A stretch of DNA of 41,288 nucleotides, taken from the NCBI GenBank assembly GCA_027859205.1, contig JAQIBH010000076.1, positions 1-41,288 of the forward strand, in the 5' to 3' direction. The position numbers and the translations under genes are program-made. The notes below the pieces were generated by a model. It did no database searches, was not told the origin of the DNA, and saw only the letters and a program-made list of their open reading frames with translations. Below, in pieces: positions 1 to 9,027 of this stretch; within the stretch, counting starts at the first letter, position 1; the number at the start of each line of letters is the position of its first letter. This DNA is from Bacteroidales bacterium (lineage in GTDB: Bacteria > Bacteroidota > Bacteroidia > Bacteroidales > UBA12077).

Positions 1-24
1 CCTAACCCTAAAGGGTGAAAGCTG

Positions 25-76
25 AAAAATCAACCTGTTCCCTTTAGGGAGTAAGGGTAAAAACAGGTTGATTTTG
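25..76 (-). terminator. Probable terminator of the OmpA-family gene
   Basis: Positions 26-39 and 62-75 form a perfect 14-bp inverted repeat (AAAATCAACCTGTT and its complement) with a 22-base loop. It lies 29 bases past the stop codon of the minus-strand OmpA-family gene, and on that strand the second arm ends in a short T run, which suits a terminator. A second inverted pair, 6-15 (CCCTAAAGGG) with 40-49, interlaces with the first. Confidence 0.55.
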
Positions 77-104
77 TGTAAAAGCTTAATCTGTCAAATT
101 AGAA

Positions 105-1115
105 TTAGTTAGATTCGAGAATTTGAAATAACTCATCTAATTTTGGAGTTAATATTATTTCTGTTCTTCTATTTTTCTTTCTTGCATCAGGAGCTTTTGA
201 ATTAATAATAGGATGATATTTACTACGTCCTGCTGCAACAATTCTGTCTCCGTCAATTTCTTTATTATTCATTAAAATTCGTACGATAGCTGTTGCTCTT
301 TTAACACTTAAGTCCCAATTGTCTTTTGTAGAGGCACTTGAAATCAAAGGTACATCATCAGTATGACCTTCTACCATAATATTAATATCGGGATTAACAG
401 CCAAAACATCTGCAAGTTTTTTTATCGCACTTATACCTTTTGGATCTACAACTGTGCTCCCCGATTTAAATAATAGTTGCTCATCAAGTGACACATATAC
501 TTTACCATTCTTCATTTCAACAGCAAGTCCCATATCAACAAAACCCATTAAAGCGTGGGAGACTTTTTCTTTCAGAGCATTTACAACCGAGTCTTTTTTA
601 TGTAAAATACTTTCAAGTTCAGCTAATCTTTTGGTTTTAACTTCTAACTCTGTTTTGTACTTATCAAGATTATTTTGTTCCAAACGCAAATTATCTTCTA
701 GTTTTCTTAATCGATCTTCTTTTTCAATAATATTAGTCTGAGTATTTTGAAGTTCCTCAAGCAATTTTTTTGTTTCAGAAATATTACCGCTTAACAACTG
801 ATCTTGTGTTTGTTGCAAATTCCCGTATTGCCTGTTTAATTTGTCGTATTTAATATCCAAAGTTTTTAATTTATTTTCTCGCTCGAGGCTATCTTTACTT
901 AATTCTTTAAGCTTTTTATTCGCAATGTCAGACTTTGATTTCAGCTCAGTATTAGCAATTTCCAGATGTTTATTATCTTCTTTTGTTATTTCCAATTCTT
1001 CATCACATTTATCGCTTTTTAATTGAAGATCTTCAAATTGTTTTGTAGGCACACAACTTGCAAAGGCAAGAAAAACAATAAGAATTAGGATTTTTGATTT
1101 AGTTTTAATTTGCAT
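105..1115 (-). CDS. OmpA-family peptidoglycan-binding lipoprotein
   Basis: This 336-residue protein is a predicted lipoprotein: a basic N-terminus, a hydrophobic stretch and a lipobox ending FAS-Cys21. Residues about 30-190 are rich in Lys, Glu, Leu and Asn with heptad-like spacing and should form a long coiled coil. Residues about 205-330 are an OmpA C-terminal domain, with LLFKSGST, VEGHTDDVPL and a late RRTEIIL, the motifs that bind the diaminopimelate of peptidoglycan. The expected location is the periplasmic face of the outer membrane, tethering it to the wall. Coiled-coil plus OmpA lipoproteins are common in Bacteroidota. The gene diverges from dxs and has its own -7 box at 1166-1173. 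The exact partner is unknown. Confidence 0.9.
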   Translation of the reverse strand: MQIKTKSKILILIVFLAFASCVPTKQFEDLQLKSDKCDEELEITKEDNKHLEIANTELKSKSDIANKKLKELSKDSLERENKLKTLDIKYDKLNRQYGNLQQTQDQLLSGNISETKKLLEELQNTQTNIIEKEDRLRKLEDNLRLEQNNLDKYKTELEVKTKRLAELESILHKKDSVVNALKEKVSHALMGFVDMGLAVEMKNGKVYVSLDEQLLFKSGSTVVDPKGISAIKKLADVLAVNPDINIMVEGHTDDVPLISSASTKDNWDLSVKRATAIVRILMNNKEIDGDRIVAAGRSKYHPIINSKAPDARKKNRRTEIILTPKLDELFQILESN

Positions 1116-1165
1116 TTTAACTATTTTAGATTAGGATTGTTAAATATATGAAAATTTGCATTAAG

Positions 1166-1173
1166 CAAATATA
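1166..1173 (-). promoter_or_regulatory. -7 box for the OmpA-family gene
   Basis: On the minus strand this reads TATATTTG, a full match to the Bacteroidota -7 consensus TAnnTTTG. It implies a leader of about 40 bases before the start codon at 1115. No clear TTTG -33 box was found at the usual spacing. Confidence 0.5.
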
Positions 1174-1220
1174 TAAAATAAGAGAAGGTTTATCTCGTTA
1201 ATACTAAGTAAAAATATTCA

Positions 1221-1228
1221 TATCTTTG
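1221..1228 (+). promoter_or_regulatory. -7 box for dxs
   Basis: TATCTTTG matches TAnnTTTG and ends 19 bases before the dxs ATG at 1248. Transcription would start near 1235, leaving a leader of only about a dozen bases with no Shine-Dalgarno sequence. No -33 box is obvious. Confidence 0.6.
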
Positions 1229-1247
1229 CATCGATTAATACTATGGC

Positions 1248-3164
1248 ATGTCAACAGATTTATTAAAAAAAATATTATTCCCAGAGGATTTAAAGAAACT
1301 TGATCTAACCGAGCTTCCAGAATTAAGCAAGGAATTAAGGCAATTTATTATTGATATTGTTTCTTCAAATCCGGGACATTTTGGCGCTAGTTTGGGTGTA
1401 GTGGAATTAACAATTGCTTTGCACTATGTATTTAATACGCCTTATGATAGAATTGTTTGGGATGTTGGACATCAAGCATACGGACATAAGATACTAACCG
1501 GACGACGGGATGAGTTTCATACAAATCGAAAACATAATGGTTTAAGTGGTTTTCCCAATATTTTTGAAAGTGAATATGATTCTTTTGGAGTAGGACATTC
1601 ATCTACTTCAATATCGGCAGCATTAGGCATGGCAAAGGCAGCTGGATTTAAAAATGAGGAAGATCGACAAATAGTTGCTGTTATTGGTGATGGCTCTATG
1701 ACTGCCGGATTAGCTTTTGAGGGATTAAATAATGCCGGAATAGAAAAAACAAATCTACTTGTTATATTAAATGATAACAATATGGCAATTGACCCTAATG
1801 TAGGGGCGCTTAAAGAATATTTACTTGATATTGCGACTTCTAAAACATACAACAAGCTAAAAGATGATGTGTGGAATTTGTTAGGTCATCTTAATAAGCT
1901 TGGACACAATTACAGAAAGCTAGCCCAACAAATCGACAATGCTGTAAAATCGCTTTTATTTAAACAAAGTAATTTATTTGAGTCATTAAACTTTAGATAC
2001 TTTGGTCCTGTTGATGGTCATGATGTTGTTTACTTAACCAAAATCTTAACCGATTTAAAAAATATAAAAGGCCCAAAATTATTACATGTCATAACACAAA
2101 AAGGTAAAGGATTTAAACAAGCTGAATTAAATCAAACCACATGGCATGCTCCAGGTAAATTTAATAAAGATACGGGAGAGATATTAAAAATTAAAACGGA
2201 TAAGCCTTTACCACTAAAATACCAAGAAGTATTTGGACATACCTTATTAGAATTAGCAAAACTAAATGAGAAAATAGTTGGTATTACTCCTGCCATGCCT
2301 TCTGGTTCATCACTAAATATAATGATGAAAGAAATGCCAGAACGAACTTTTGACGTTGGTATTGCAGAACAGCATGCTGTAACTTTTTCGGCTGGTCTGG
2401 CAAAAGAAGGAATGTTACCATTCTGTGCTATTTATTCTTCATTTATGCAAAGAGCTTACGACCAGGTAATCCATGATGTTGCCATTCAAAACCTTAATGT
2501 TGTTTTTTGTCTTGATCGTGGTGGTTTGGTTGGTGAGGATGGAGCAACGCATCATGGAGCCTATGATTTAGCCTATATGCGAAGTATTCCAAATATTACA
2601 GTTTCGGCTCCAATGAACGAAGAAGAACTGCGTAATTTAATGTATACTTCTCAGTTGATTGATAAAGGACCATTTTCAATTCGATATCCCAGAGGAAGAG
2701 GTGTAATGTCCGAATGGAGAACGCCATTTAAAGAAATTAAAGTGGGAACAGGTCGATTAATTCGAAAAGGATCTGACATTGCTATACTAACAATTGGGCA
2801 CGTCGGAAATCATGTTGTTGAAGCTTCAAAAGCATTAGAAAAAAAGCACATTGATTTTGCACATTATGATATGAGATTTGTTAAGCCAATTGATAAAGAT
2901 CTTTTGCACGAAATAGGAAAGAATTTTAAAAATATTATTACTATTGAGGACGGAACTGTTGTTGGTGGTTTTGGGAGTGCAGTTCTCGAATTTATGAGTG
3001 AAAACGGATACACAGTAAATATAAAAAGATTAGGTATTGCTGATCAGTTTGTAGATCATGGAACACCACAAGAATTACATCGTGAGTGCGGTTTTGATGT
3101 TGAGGGAATTATAAAAGCTGTAACAACGATGAATAAACCAAATTTATTGTCGAATGTAGGATAG
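1248..3164 (+). CDS. dxs: 1-deoxy-D-xylulose-5-phosphate synthase
   Basis: Dxs condenses pyruvate and glyceraldehyde 3-phosphate to 1-deoxyxylulose 5-phosphate, using thiamine diphosphate, at the head of the methylerythritol phosphate isoprenoid route. The 638-residue length is normal for the family. Visible motifs are GHFGASLG (residues 43-50), GHSSTS (116-121), the ThDP/Mg site GDGSMTAG (147-154) with NDNNM (175-179), the catalytic Glu374 in [10 protein letters not shown], and the [15 protein letters not shown] segment. The ATG at 1248 is preferred over the out-of-frame ATG at 1243. It stands alone after its promoter and is followed by a tRNA gene with its own promoter. Confidence 0.97.
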   Translation: MSTDLLKKILFPEDLKKLDLTELPELSKELRQFIIDIVSSNPGHFGASLGVVELTIALHYVFNTPYDRIVWDVGHQAYGHKILTGRRDEFHTNRKHNGLSGFPNIFESEYDSFGVGHSSTSISAALGMAKAAGFKNEEDRQIVAVIGDGSMTAGLAFEGLNNAGIEKTNLLVILNDNNMAIDPNVGALKEYLLDIATSKTYNKLKDDVWNLLGHLNKLGHNYRKLAQQIDNAVKSLLFKQSNLFESLNFRYFGPVDGHDVVYLTKILTDLKNIKGPKLLHVITQKGKGFKQAELNQTTWHAPGKFNKDTGEILKIKTDKPLPLKYQEVFGHTLLELAKLNEKIVGITPAMPSGSSLNIMMKEMPERTFDVGIAEQHAVTFSAGLAKEGMLPFCAIYSSFMQRAYDQVIHDVAIQNLNVVFCLDRGGLVGEDGATHHGAYDLAYMRSIPNITVSAPMNEEELRNLMYTSQLIDKGPFSIRYPRGRGVMSEWRTPFKEIKVGTGRLIRKGSDIAILTIGHVGNHVVEASKALEKKHIDFAHYDMRFVKPIDKDLLHEIGKNFKNIITIEDGTVVGGFGSAVLEFMSENGYTVNIKRLGIADQFVDHGTPQELHRECGFDVEGIIKAVTTMNKPNLLSNVG

Positions 3165-3180
3165 TTTTATTTCAGAAAAA

Positions 3181-3211
3181 TTTGCGTATCTCAAACTATT
3201 CCATATTTTTG
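3181..3211 (+). promoter_or_regulatory. Promoter of tRNA-Leu
   Basis: TTTG at 3181-3184, 19 bases, then TATTTTTG at 3204-3211. This matches the Bacteroidota consensus (TTTG, 19-21 bases, TAnnTTTG) in both boxes and spacing, and would start transcription about 20 bases before the tRNA. Confidence 0.75.
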
Positions 3212-3236
3212 CATTCCGAAAGTTTATTAATTTAAT

Positions 3237-3320
3237 GCCTGGATGGCGGAATTGGTAGACGCGCTGGTCTCAAACACCAGTGAACGCAAGTTCGTGTCGG
3301 TTCGATCCCGACTCCAGGTA
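3237..3320 (+). tRNA. tRNA-Leu(CAA)
   Basis: A complete class II tRNA. The acceptor stem GCCTGGA (3237-3243) pairs with TCCAGGT (3313-3319) with a G-T pair at the first position and A3320 as discriminator; CCA is not encoded. The D arm contains AATTGGTAGAC. The anticodon stem is CTGGT/ACCAG around the loop CTCAAAC, giving anticodon CAA at 3271-3273 (Leu, reads UUG). A long variable arm and the T-loop GGTTCGATCCC follow. It has its own promoter upstream and a terminator hairpin downstream. Confidence 0.97.
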
Positions 3321-3336
3321 CAATAAATGAACACAG

Positions 3337-3360
3337 CCCTCTTTTTGAGGGTTTTTTTTA
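3337..3360 (+). terminator. Intrinsic terminator after tRNA-Leu
   Basis: CCCTC (3337-3341) pairs with GAGGG (3347-3351) across a TTTTT loop and is followed at once by about eight T residues. The T tract runs into TATCTTTA (3361-3368), a near match to the -7 consensus that may serve the downstream deaminase gene, so terminator and promoter are packed end to end. Confidence 0.8.
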
Positions 3361-3388
3361 TATCTTTAAGCGTGTAAAAATTAAGGTA

Positions 3389-3841
3389 ATGAGTAATGAT
3401 AAATTGCTAAATCCATTGAACGAAAAACAAACTGAGTACGACAAACGATATCTGGAAATGGCTCATGTTTGGGCTAAAAACTCATATTGTAAACGTCGTC
3501 AGGTTGGTGCACTTATTGTTAAAGAGAAAATGATTATCTCAGATGGTTATAACGGGACACCATCTGGATTCGAAAATATTTGCGAAGACGAAGAACATTT
3601 AACAAAACCATACGTTTTACATGCCGAGGCCAATGCAATAACTAAAGTTGCTAAATCAAATAATAGTTCAGAAGATGCAACTTTATATGTTACAACTTCT
3701 CCTTGTTTGGAGTGTTCCAAATTAATAATTCAAGCAGGAATAAAAAGAGTTGTTTTTACAGAAAAATATAGAATTGAAGATGGACTGAGGTTATTAGAAA
3801 GAGCGAATATCGAAATCAATCACATTAAAATAAAAGATTAA
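3389..3841 (+). CDS. Deoxycytidylate (dCMP) deaminase family protein
   Basis: This 150-residue zinc-dependent deaminase probably converts dCMP to dUMP, supplying thymidylate synthesis. The zinc site is visible as His78 and catalytic Glu80 in HAEANAI, with Cys106 and Cys109 in TSPCLECSKL. DGYNGTPSG (52-60) matches the substrate-loop region of the dCMP deaminase/ComEB group, which favours dCMP over free cytidine. The gene begins 28 bases after the tRNA terminator T tract, and its stop is only 6 bases from the ATG of the S41 peptidase, so the two are probably cotranscribed. The pairing is probably positional, since no functional link is known to me. Confidence 0.9.
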   Translation: MSNDKLLNPLNEKQTEYDKRYLEMAHVWAKNSYCKRRQVGALIVKEKMIISDGYNGTPSGFENICEDEEHLTKPYVLHAEANAITKVAKSNNSSEDATLYVTTSPCLECSKLIIQAGIKRVVFTEKYRIEDGLRLLERANIEINHIKIKD

Positions 3842-3847
3842 ATAACT

Positions 3848-5446
3848 ATGAATAAAAAGTTAAATAAAATATATCTCCCGATATTTTTTGCAATAGTACT
3901 TGTATCGGGAATTTTTTTAGGGAAAGCACTCAATAACAATCCACATACAAATTACGCACATTTATATCGTGCCAATAATAAGCTAGGTGTAATAATTGAT
4001 TACATTGAAACTCGCTATGTTGACACTATTTCAAGGTCAACCTTAGAAGAATCAGCCATCCCTGCGATTTTGAAAGAATTAGATCCACATTCAGTTTATA
4101 TTCCAGCCGAGGATATGAAAGCAGTTGATGAAGATATGAGAGGGAATTTTGAAGGTATTGGAGTTGTATTTAATCATCAAACTGACACAGCAATTATAAT
4201 TAGTGTAATTACAGGTGGCCCTTCAGATAAAGTTGGAGTTCTTGCAGGAGATCGTATAATAATGGTAAATGATTCTTTAATTGCCGGACAGAATATGCCA
4301 AGCGATAATGTTGTTGCTATGTTAAAAGGGGAAAAAGGAACAAAAGTTAAGGTAAGCCTCGAAAGGAAAAATGTTCCGAATCTAATTGATGTTGAAATCA
4401 TTAGAGATAAAATTCCATTATATAGTGTAGATGTTTCATATATGATTGATGATGAAATAGGTTTTATTAAAATTAATCGTTTTTCAGGAACCACATTTAA
4501 GGAGTTTATCGAAGGGGTAGAAAAATTGCAGGATCAGGGGCTTAAAAAACTCATTTTAGATTTAAGAGGAAATACCGGTGGATATATGGTAGCTGCTACA
4601 AATATTGTTGACCAATTTTTAGAGGCAGGAAAGATGATTGTATATACACAAGGAAAATCAAGTCCCAAACAAGATATTTATTCAACATCAAGAGGTGTTT
4701 GTAAAGATGTTGAATTAATTGTTTTGCAGGATGAGTTTTCTGCATCAGCAAGTGAAATATTGTCTGGTGCAATGCAGGATAATGACAGGGGAACCATTAT
4801 TGGCCGCAGATCGTTTGGTAAAGGATTAGTGCAAGAGCCGTATCAATTTTCAGATGGATCAGTTATACGTCTTACAATTGCTAGATATTATACACCAACC
4901 GGTCGTAGTATTCAAAAGCCATATAGCGATAATAAAGAAGATTATTATGATGATTTAAATGAAAGATATCGTCATGGAGAATTTCTGGAAGCTGACAGTA
5001 TTCACTTTGCCGATTCATTAAAATATGTTACTCCAGGTGGGAATATTGTATATGGAGGCGGAGGTATAATGCCAGATATTTTTGTACCACTTGATACTAC
5101 CGGTTATTCAAAGTATTATGCCGAAACGGTTAGTAAAGGAGTACTTTATAATTTTGCATTTAAATATGTCGATGAAAAAAGAAATTTCTTCACTGATTAT
5201 AAAGACGCTGTGTCTATTAATGATTATCTTGAATCTATTAATATTTTTGATCAATTTGCTGATTTTGCAGAACAAAATGGCGTTTCTAAAACCACAAATG
5301 GGTTTAACCATTCAAGACATTTGGTTAATACTCGGTTAAAAGCCAATATCGCCAGGAATATTATTGATAATAACGGATTTTATCCAATTATTAAAGATGT
5401 TGATGCAACTTTAAAAATAGCGATATCTTATTTTAAAGAGAATTAA
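3848..5446 (+). CDS. S41 family C-terminal processing peptidase
   Basis: A 532-residue serine protease of the Prc/CtpA group, which cleaves proteins at their C-termini in the periplasm. Residues 8-26 form an N-terminal membrane anchor or uncleaved signal. A PDZ domain spans about 95-185 (FEGIGVVF; GPSDKVGVLAGDRI). The S41 core follows, with LRGNTGG (239-245), the nucleophile Ser300 within FSASASEI and the general base Lys325 in SFGKG; the 25-residue spacing is as in the family. About 130 residues after the usual core carry no recognisable motif, a common C-terminal extension in Bacteroidota homologues. It follows the deaminase gene by 6 bases. Confidence 0.93.
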   Translation: MNKKLNKIYLPIFFAIVLVSGIFLGKALNNNPHTNYAHLYRANNKLGVIIDYIETRYVDTISRSTLEESAIPAILKELDPHSVYIPAEDMKAVDEDMRGNFEGIGVVFNHQTDTAIIISVITGGPSDKVGVLAGDRIIMVNDSLIAGQNMPSDNVVAMLKGEKGTKVKVSLERKNVPNLIDVEIIRDKIPLYSVDVSYMIDDEIGFIKINRFSGTTFKEFIEGVEKLQDQGLKKLILDLRGNTGGYMVAATNIVDQFLEAGKMIVYTQGKSSPKQDIYSTSRGVCKDVELIVLQDEFSASASEILSGAMQDNDRGTIIGRRSFGKGLVQEPYQFSDGSVIRLTIARYYTPTGRSIQKPYSDNKEDYYDDLNERYRHGEFLEADSIHFADSLKYVTPGGNIVYGGGGIMPDIFVPLDTTGYSKYYAETVSKGVLYNFAFKYVDEKRNFFTDYKDAVSINDYLESINIFDQFADFAEQNGVSKTTNGFNHSRHLVNTRLKANIARNIIDNNGFYPIIKDVDATLKIAISYFKEN

Positions 5447-5517
5447 ATAAATTAAAAATATGTTAATGTAAGTTTTAATTACTAAAAATAAAGTTTAAAC
5501 ATTTAGTTTTATTGACT

Positions 5518-5558
5518 ACAGCCGACTTTCTTACATGAGAGTCGGCTGTTATTTTTTA
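5518..5558 (+). terminator. Intrinsic terminator after the S41 peptidase gene
   Basis: A 13-bp stem with one G-T pair: 5518-5530 (ACAGCCGACTTTC) pairs with 5537-5549 across a TTACAT loop, followed by a T-rich run. The rest of the 5447-5658 gap is AT-rich leader without a clear promoter match. Confidence 0.85.
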
Positions 5559-5658
5559 TTTTACAATGGTTTATTTAATACAAAGTGTAATAAATAAAAA
5601 AGATTTGTGTCATAAGAGTAGATTTTGAATTAAAAAAATTAATAACATAAATTAAAAA

Positions 5659-6240
5659 ATGATGAAAACACTAAAAATTAAAACAGTAAGCGTAATTGTA
5701 ATTGCAGTATTAATGATTGCGGGTTCAAATTTGTATGCACAGCAAGGTAGAAATTATTCAAGACAAGGTCAAGGAATGAACCAAAAGCAAGGACAGGGAA
5801 TGAATCAAATTGGATCGTGCCAAGCAATTCTTGATTTAACTGAAGACCAAGATAGTAAAATTGATGCTCTTCGTTTAGAACAAATGAAAGAAAGAACGGC
5901 TTTTAGAAATCAAAAAAATGAATTAATGGCTAAAAAGCAAACTTTAATGGCTTCCGACAATGCTGATATGAAAGAAATTAATGCTGTTATTGATCAAATG
6001 ACAAACGTTCATAGTAAAATGATGAAAGCTTCTGCAAAACATCATCAAGATGTACGAAACTTATTAACTGATGAACAAAAAGTTATTTTTGATAGCAAAC
6101 CAATGCGTGGACATAAGAATGGCAAAGGTAATGGACATGGATACAACCATGGAAATTGTTCTAAACAAGGAAAAGGTCAGGATGCAGGATACAGTAGAGG
6201 TAATGGCCGAGGACAAAACAATAGTATTGATAATGATTAA
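5659..6240 (+). CDS. Spy/CpxP-like periplasmic protein with His/Gly-rich tail
   Basis: A 193-residue secreted protein. Residues 1-28 are a signal peptide ending NLYA before QQG. A short Gln/Gly-rich linker carries two near copies of QGxGMNQ. Residues about 52-145 are helical and highly charged and resemble the LTXXQ/Spy/CpxP fold, with LTEDQDSKIDALR and later LLTDEQKVIFD at the two LT(D/E)xQ positions. The last 45 residues are Gly, His, Asn and Lys rich (GHKNGKGNGHGYNHGN). Family members act as periplasmic chaperones or metal-stress proteins (CpxP, Spy, ZraP). The tail suggests metal binding, which is inference. It is a single gene with its own terminator. Confidence 0.75.
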   Translation: MMKTLKIKTVSVIVIAVLMIAGSNLYAQQGRNYSRQGQGMNQKQGQGMNQIGSCQAILDLTEDQDSKIDALRLEQMKERTAFRNQKNELMAKKQTLMASDNADMKEINAVIDQMTNVHSKMMKASAKHHQDVRNLLTDEQKVIFDSKPMRGHKNGKGNGHGYNHGNCSKQGKGQDAGYSRGNGRGQNNSIDND

Positions 6241-6260
6241 AAGATTTTATACTTAAACAA

Positions 6261-6290
6261 GGGGGGCAAATTTGCCCTCTTTTTTATTTT
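6261..6290 (+). terminator. Intrinsic terminator after the Spy-like gene
   Basis: The palindrome GGGCAAATTTGCCC (6264-6277), extended by G-T and G-C pairs, is followed by a run of T. It sits about 60 bases before the stop of the convergent hydrolase gene. Confidence 0.8.
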
Positions 6291-6350
6291 ACTTTTCTAG
6301 ATATTCAGAAATATCATTTGCAATTTTTAGGTTTTTGATATTTTTTCTTT

Positions 6351-7154
6351 TCAAGCTTTACAGTCAGTTAAAATAAATTGCGAAATAATATTGATCGACT
6401 CTGCCTTTTCTTCGATGAATCCCATATGTCCGGAATTTTCTAGAACAGATAATTGTGAGTTTTTTGGAAGTTTAATTTGGGAAACAACAACATTAAAATT
6501 GATATAATTATCTTTTTTGCTTACAATATACAAAAACGGGGTTTTAGTATTTTTTAATGATTCTGATAAATCAGGTCGATTCATCATTGCATGCAGATTC
6601 GCAATTATTCCTTCTGTTGATGTAAGCAAAGCTATTTTTATAGAGTTTTCTATTTCATGTTTAAATAATTGGTGATTATCGTTTGCAAATGCAGTTGGAA
6701 TATTAAAGTTAGCAATAAGATTTTTCTTACCATCTTTTACAAACTCAATTTCTCGCAATCTTTTCTTTTTAGTTTCTATCGTATCTGCAAATGGAACTGA
6801 ATGGAAAAGACAAAACCCAGTTAATAATTGGGGAAATAATTTATGAAACATTAAGGTTAAGTATCCACCCATGGAATGACCAATCATAAAACATTTATCA
6901 ATATTAAGTTTCTGCAAACATTTAAAAATAATATCTGAGAGAACTTCCATTGAATGAAATTCAGAAATTACTTCACTATTTCCATGACCCGGAATATCAA
7001 AAGAAATTACTCTATGTTTTACAGAAAGCTTAATGGCAAAATCTCTCCAAATTTCTAGGGACTCTAAATATCCATGTAAAAGGATAATTGGATTTCCATT
7101 CCCGATATCGGAAAAATAAACTTTTTTGTTATTGATTAATAAGTGTGATTTCAT
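6351..7154 (-). CDS. Alpha/beta-fold hydrolase
   Basis: A 267-residue cytoplasmic alpha/beta hydrolase with no signal peptide. The oxyanion segment LLHGYLES (25-32), the nucleophile elbow GHSMGG with Ser94, Asp215 in SKKDNY and His243 in SGHMGF make a complete catalytic triad. The substrate cannot be read from sequence; esterases, lipases and MhpC/BioH-type hydrolases share this pattern. Its ATG overlaps the stop of the upstream gene by one base (TAATG on the minus strand), indicating translational coupling. Confidence 0.87.
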   Translation of the reverse strand: MKSHLLINNKKVYFSDIGNGNPIILLHGYLESLEIWRDFAIKLSVKHRVISFDIPGHGNSEVISEFHSMEVLSDIIFKCLQKLNIDKCFMIGHSMGGYLTLMFHKLFPQLLTGFCLFHSVPFADTIETKKKRLREIEFVKDGKKNLIANFNIPTAFANDNHQLFKHEIENSIKIALLTSTEGIIANLHAMMNRPDLSESLKNTKTPFLYIVSKKDNYINFNVVVSQIKLPKNSQLSVLENSGHMGFIEEKAESINIISQFILTDCKA

Positions 7155-7522
7155 TAAGAATTAACCCAAATTTTTGCAATTTCAATAGAGTCAAATATTT
7201 TTGTTTCCCAATCACTTCCGGTCATATATTGATCATATTCCGAAGTTATCTCTTTTATATAATTATTCTTGGTTACTATTGCAATTTTCATTTCTTTTTT
7301 AATTTCAGATTGCGATTTATCCATCATTGCAATTATCTCAATATCATAAGATGATATATTAAAATCATCTATATCCAGAAAATCAAATATTTGGTAACAG
7401 ATTGAATCAAAATTGGCATTACTTAAAACATAGTTATTAGCATCTATTAAATCCTGAGCCGTTACAACTCCTCTAAATTTAACATAAACGCCCTCTTTAT
7501 CCCAAATAATATTAAATGTCAT
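7154..7522 (-). CDS. SpoIIAA-like (STAS/Sec14-related) small protein
   Basis: A 122-residue cytoplasmic protein without signal or membrane segment. The pattern WDKEGVYVKFRGVVTAQDL, then an NxxFDS(I/L)xYQIFDFLDID stretch and a C-terminal MKIAIVTKN strand, resembles the SpoIIAA-like family seen in environmental bacteria. The anti-sigma antagonist serine is not evident, so a classical phospho-switch is unlikely. Translation is coupled to the downstream hydrolase through TAATG, which suggests that the two proteins act together. The function is unknown and the family assignment is moderate. Confidence 0.6.
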   Translation of the reverse strand: MTFNIIWDKEGVYVKFRGVVTAQDLIDANNYVLSNANFDSICYQIFDFLDIDDFNISSYDIEIIAMMDKSQSEIKKEMKIAIVTKNNYIKEITSEYDQYMTGSDWETKIFDSIEIAKIWVNS

Positions 7523-7594
7523 GATGATATTTATTGTTAAATAATATTATGAAAATAGTGATAAAATGATAAATAGTATTAGTTGATTTATATT

Positions 7595-8887
7595 TCAATT
7601 CAGCTTAGCCATAAGTCGCTCAATTTCTTCTGTTTCTCTAGGAATATCTTGCATTAAATCTTTCGGATTTAAACCTACCACAATATTGTTTTCTATTCGA
7701 ATCCCAATATTTTCTTCGGGTATATATATTCCCGGTTCACAGGTTAATATCATATCTTCTTCTAAAATAGTGGTTCTGTCGCCCACATCATGAACATCTA
7801 AGCCAATAAAATGACAAGTTCCATGTGGAAAATATTTTTTAAGCAAAGGCTTTTTAGGATCTTGTTTATTAACATCATCTTGAGTATATAATCCCAGTTT
7901 AATATGCTCATCCTGACAAAGTTTTTCAACTCTTTCGTTTATCTTGTTAATAGTAGATCCCGGAGTAAGCCAGCTTGTGGCTTTTTTCATAACTCTTAAA
8001 ACAGCTTCGTAACATTCTTTTTGTCGTGGTGTAAATTTACCGTTAACCGGAATAGTACGCGTACAATCAGCAGCATAGTTTGCATATTCAGCACCAAAAT
8101 CCATTAAAAGTAAATCTCCGTCTTTACATTTTTTATTGTTCTCAATATAATGCAAAACACAAGCGCTTTTACCACTTGCGATAATCGGAGCATAAGCATG
8201 CCCGTTTGCTTTATTCCATAAAAATTCGTGGGTTATTTCTGCTTCAACCTCATATTCAGTCACGTTTGGCTTAACAAATTTTAGAATTCTGTGAAAAGCT
8301 TTGTTCGTAATATCACAAGCCTCCTGCATAAGTTCTATCTCTTCTGATTCTTTTCTTAATCGAAGTTGTTTCATGATAGGAGCAAGTCTTCTTAAATCAT
8401 GAGCAGGAAAATCTTTTTTTAAAGTATTTATGAATCGCTCATCTGCAGAAGCAATATCAGACTTAAACTTAGGATTCTCGTTTAAATTTAGATATACACT
8501 TTCTGCTTTTATTGTTAATTCACGAAATGTTAATTCAAAATCACTTAAATACTTAATTGTCTTTATTCCAGAAGTTTTACTGGCTTCTTCTTTTGTATAT
8601 TTATGACCTTCCCAAACTGCTATTGTTTTGTTACTTTCAATAATAAATAGGATTTCTCTTAAAACTTTGTTAGGATGATTTGGACACAGTGTCAAAATTG
8701 TTTTTTCCTGATCGATCCCTGTTAAATAAAATAAATCCGAATTTTGATGAAATGGATGATGTTGATCTCCATTACGAGGCATCAAATCATTAGAATGAAT
8801 AATGGCTAATGAATTTGAATGCAAGTTCTTAATAGTTTTTTTTCTGTTTTTCTCAAATAACGAGCTACTTAACTGAGGATATTTCAT
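7595..8887 (-). CDS. pepP: Xaa-Pro aminopeptidase (aminopeptidase P, M24B), copy 1
   Basis: A 430-residue metallopeptidase that removes an N-terminal residue preceding proline. It has the aminopeptidase P N-terminal domain (RNGDQHHPFHQNSDLFYLTG, residues 38-57) and a pita-bread catalytic domain. The dinuclear metal ligands are all present: Asp263, Asp274, His359, Glu384 in CEPGIYIP and Glu399 in IRIEN. There is no signal peptide, so it is cytoplasmic. It diverges from sdhC; a second, diverged M24B paralogue lies on the other side of the sdh operon. Confidence 0.93.
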   Translation of the reverse strand: MKYPQLSSSLFEKNRKKTIKNLHSNSLAIIHSNDLMPRNGDQHHPFHQNSDLFYLTGIDQEKTILTLCPNHPNKVLREILFIIESNKTIAVWEGHKYTKEEASKTSGIKTIKYLSDFELTFRELTIKAESVYLNLNENPKFKSDIASADERFINTLKKDFPAHDLRRLAPIMKQLRLRKESEEIELMQEACDITNKAFHRILKFVKPNVTEYEVEAEITHEFLWNKANGHAYAPIIASGKSACVLHYIENNKKCKDGDLLLMDFGAEYANYAADCTRTIPVNGKFTPRQKECYEAVLRVMKKATSWLTPGSTINKINERVEKLCQDEHIKLGLYTQDDVNKQDPKKPLLKKYFPHGTCHFIGLDVHDVGDRTTILEEDMILTCEPGIYIPEENIGIRIENNIVVGLNPKDLMQDIPRETEEIERLMAKLN

Positions 8888-8961
8888 AGATTAGAACAGT
8901 TTTAAATTATTGCGATTGTGTTTATTAACATTGGAATTTCATATTTTAGCAAATATTTTTG

Positions 8962-8993
8962 TTTGTTATCATTATTCGATTCAAACTAATTTG
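8962..8993 (+). promoter_or_regulatory. Possible sdh operon promoter
   Basis: TTTG at 8962-8965, 21 bases, then TAATTTG at 8987-8993. The -7 box is one base shorter than TAnnTTTG, so this is a weak match, but spacing and position 34 bases before the sdhC ATG are right. Confidence 0.35.
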
Positions 8994-9027
8994 CAATTTA
9001 ACTAATGTTCTATAAAAATTAAATTCT

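Noticed and set aside
1517-1855. Long open frame antisense to dxs
   Set aside because: Shadow of a strongly supported gene, with no start signal or recognisable product.
7145-7354. Plus-strand frame opposite the SpoIIAA-like gene
   Set aside because: Phe/Ile/Asn-rich antisense translation with no promoter; the minus-strand gene is better supported and coupled to its neighbour.
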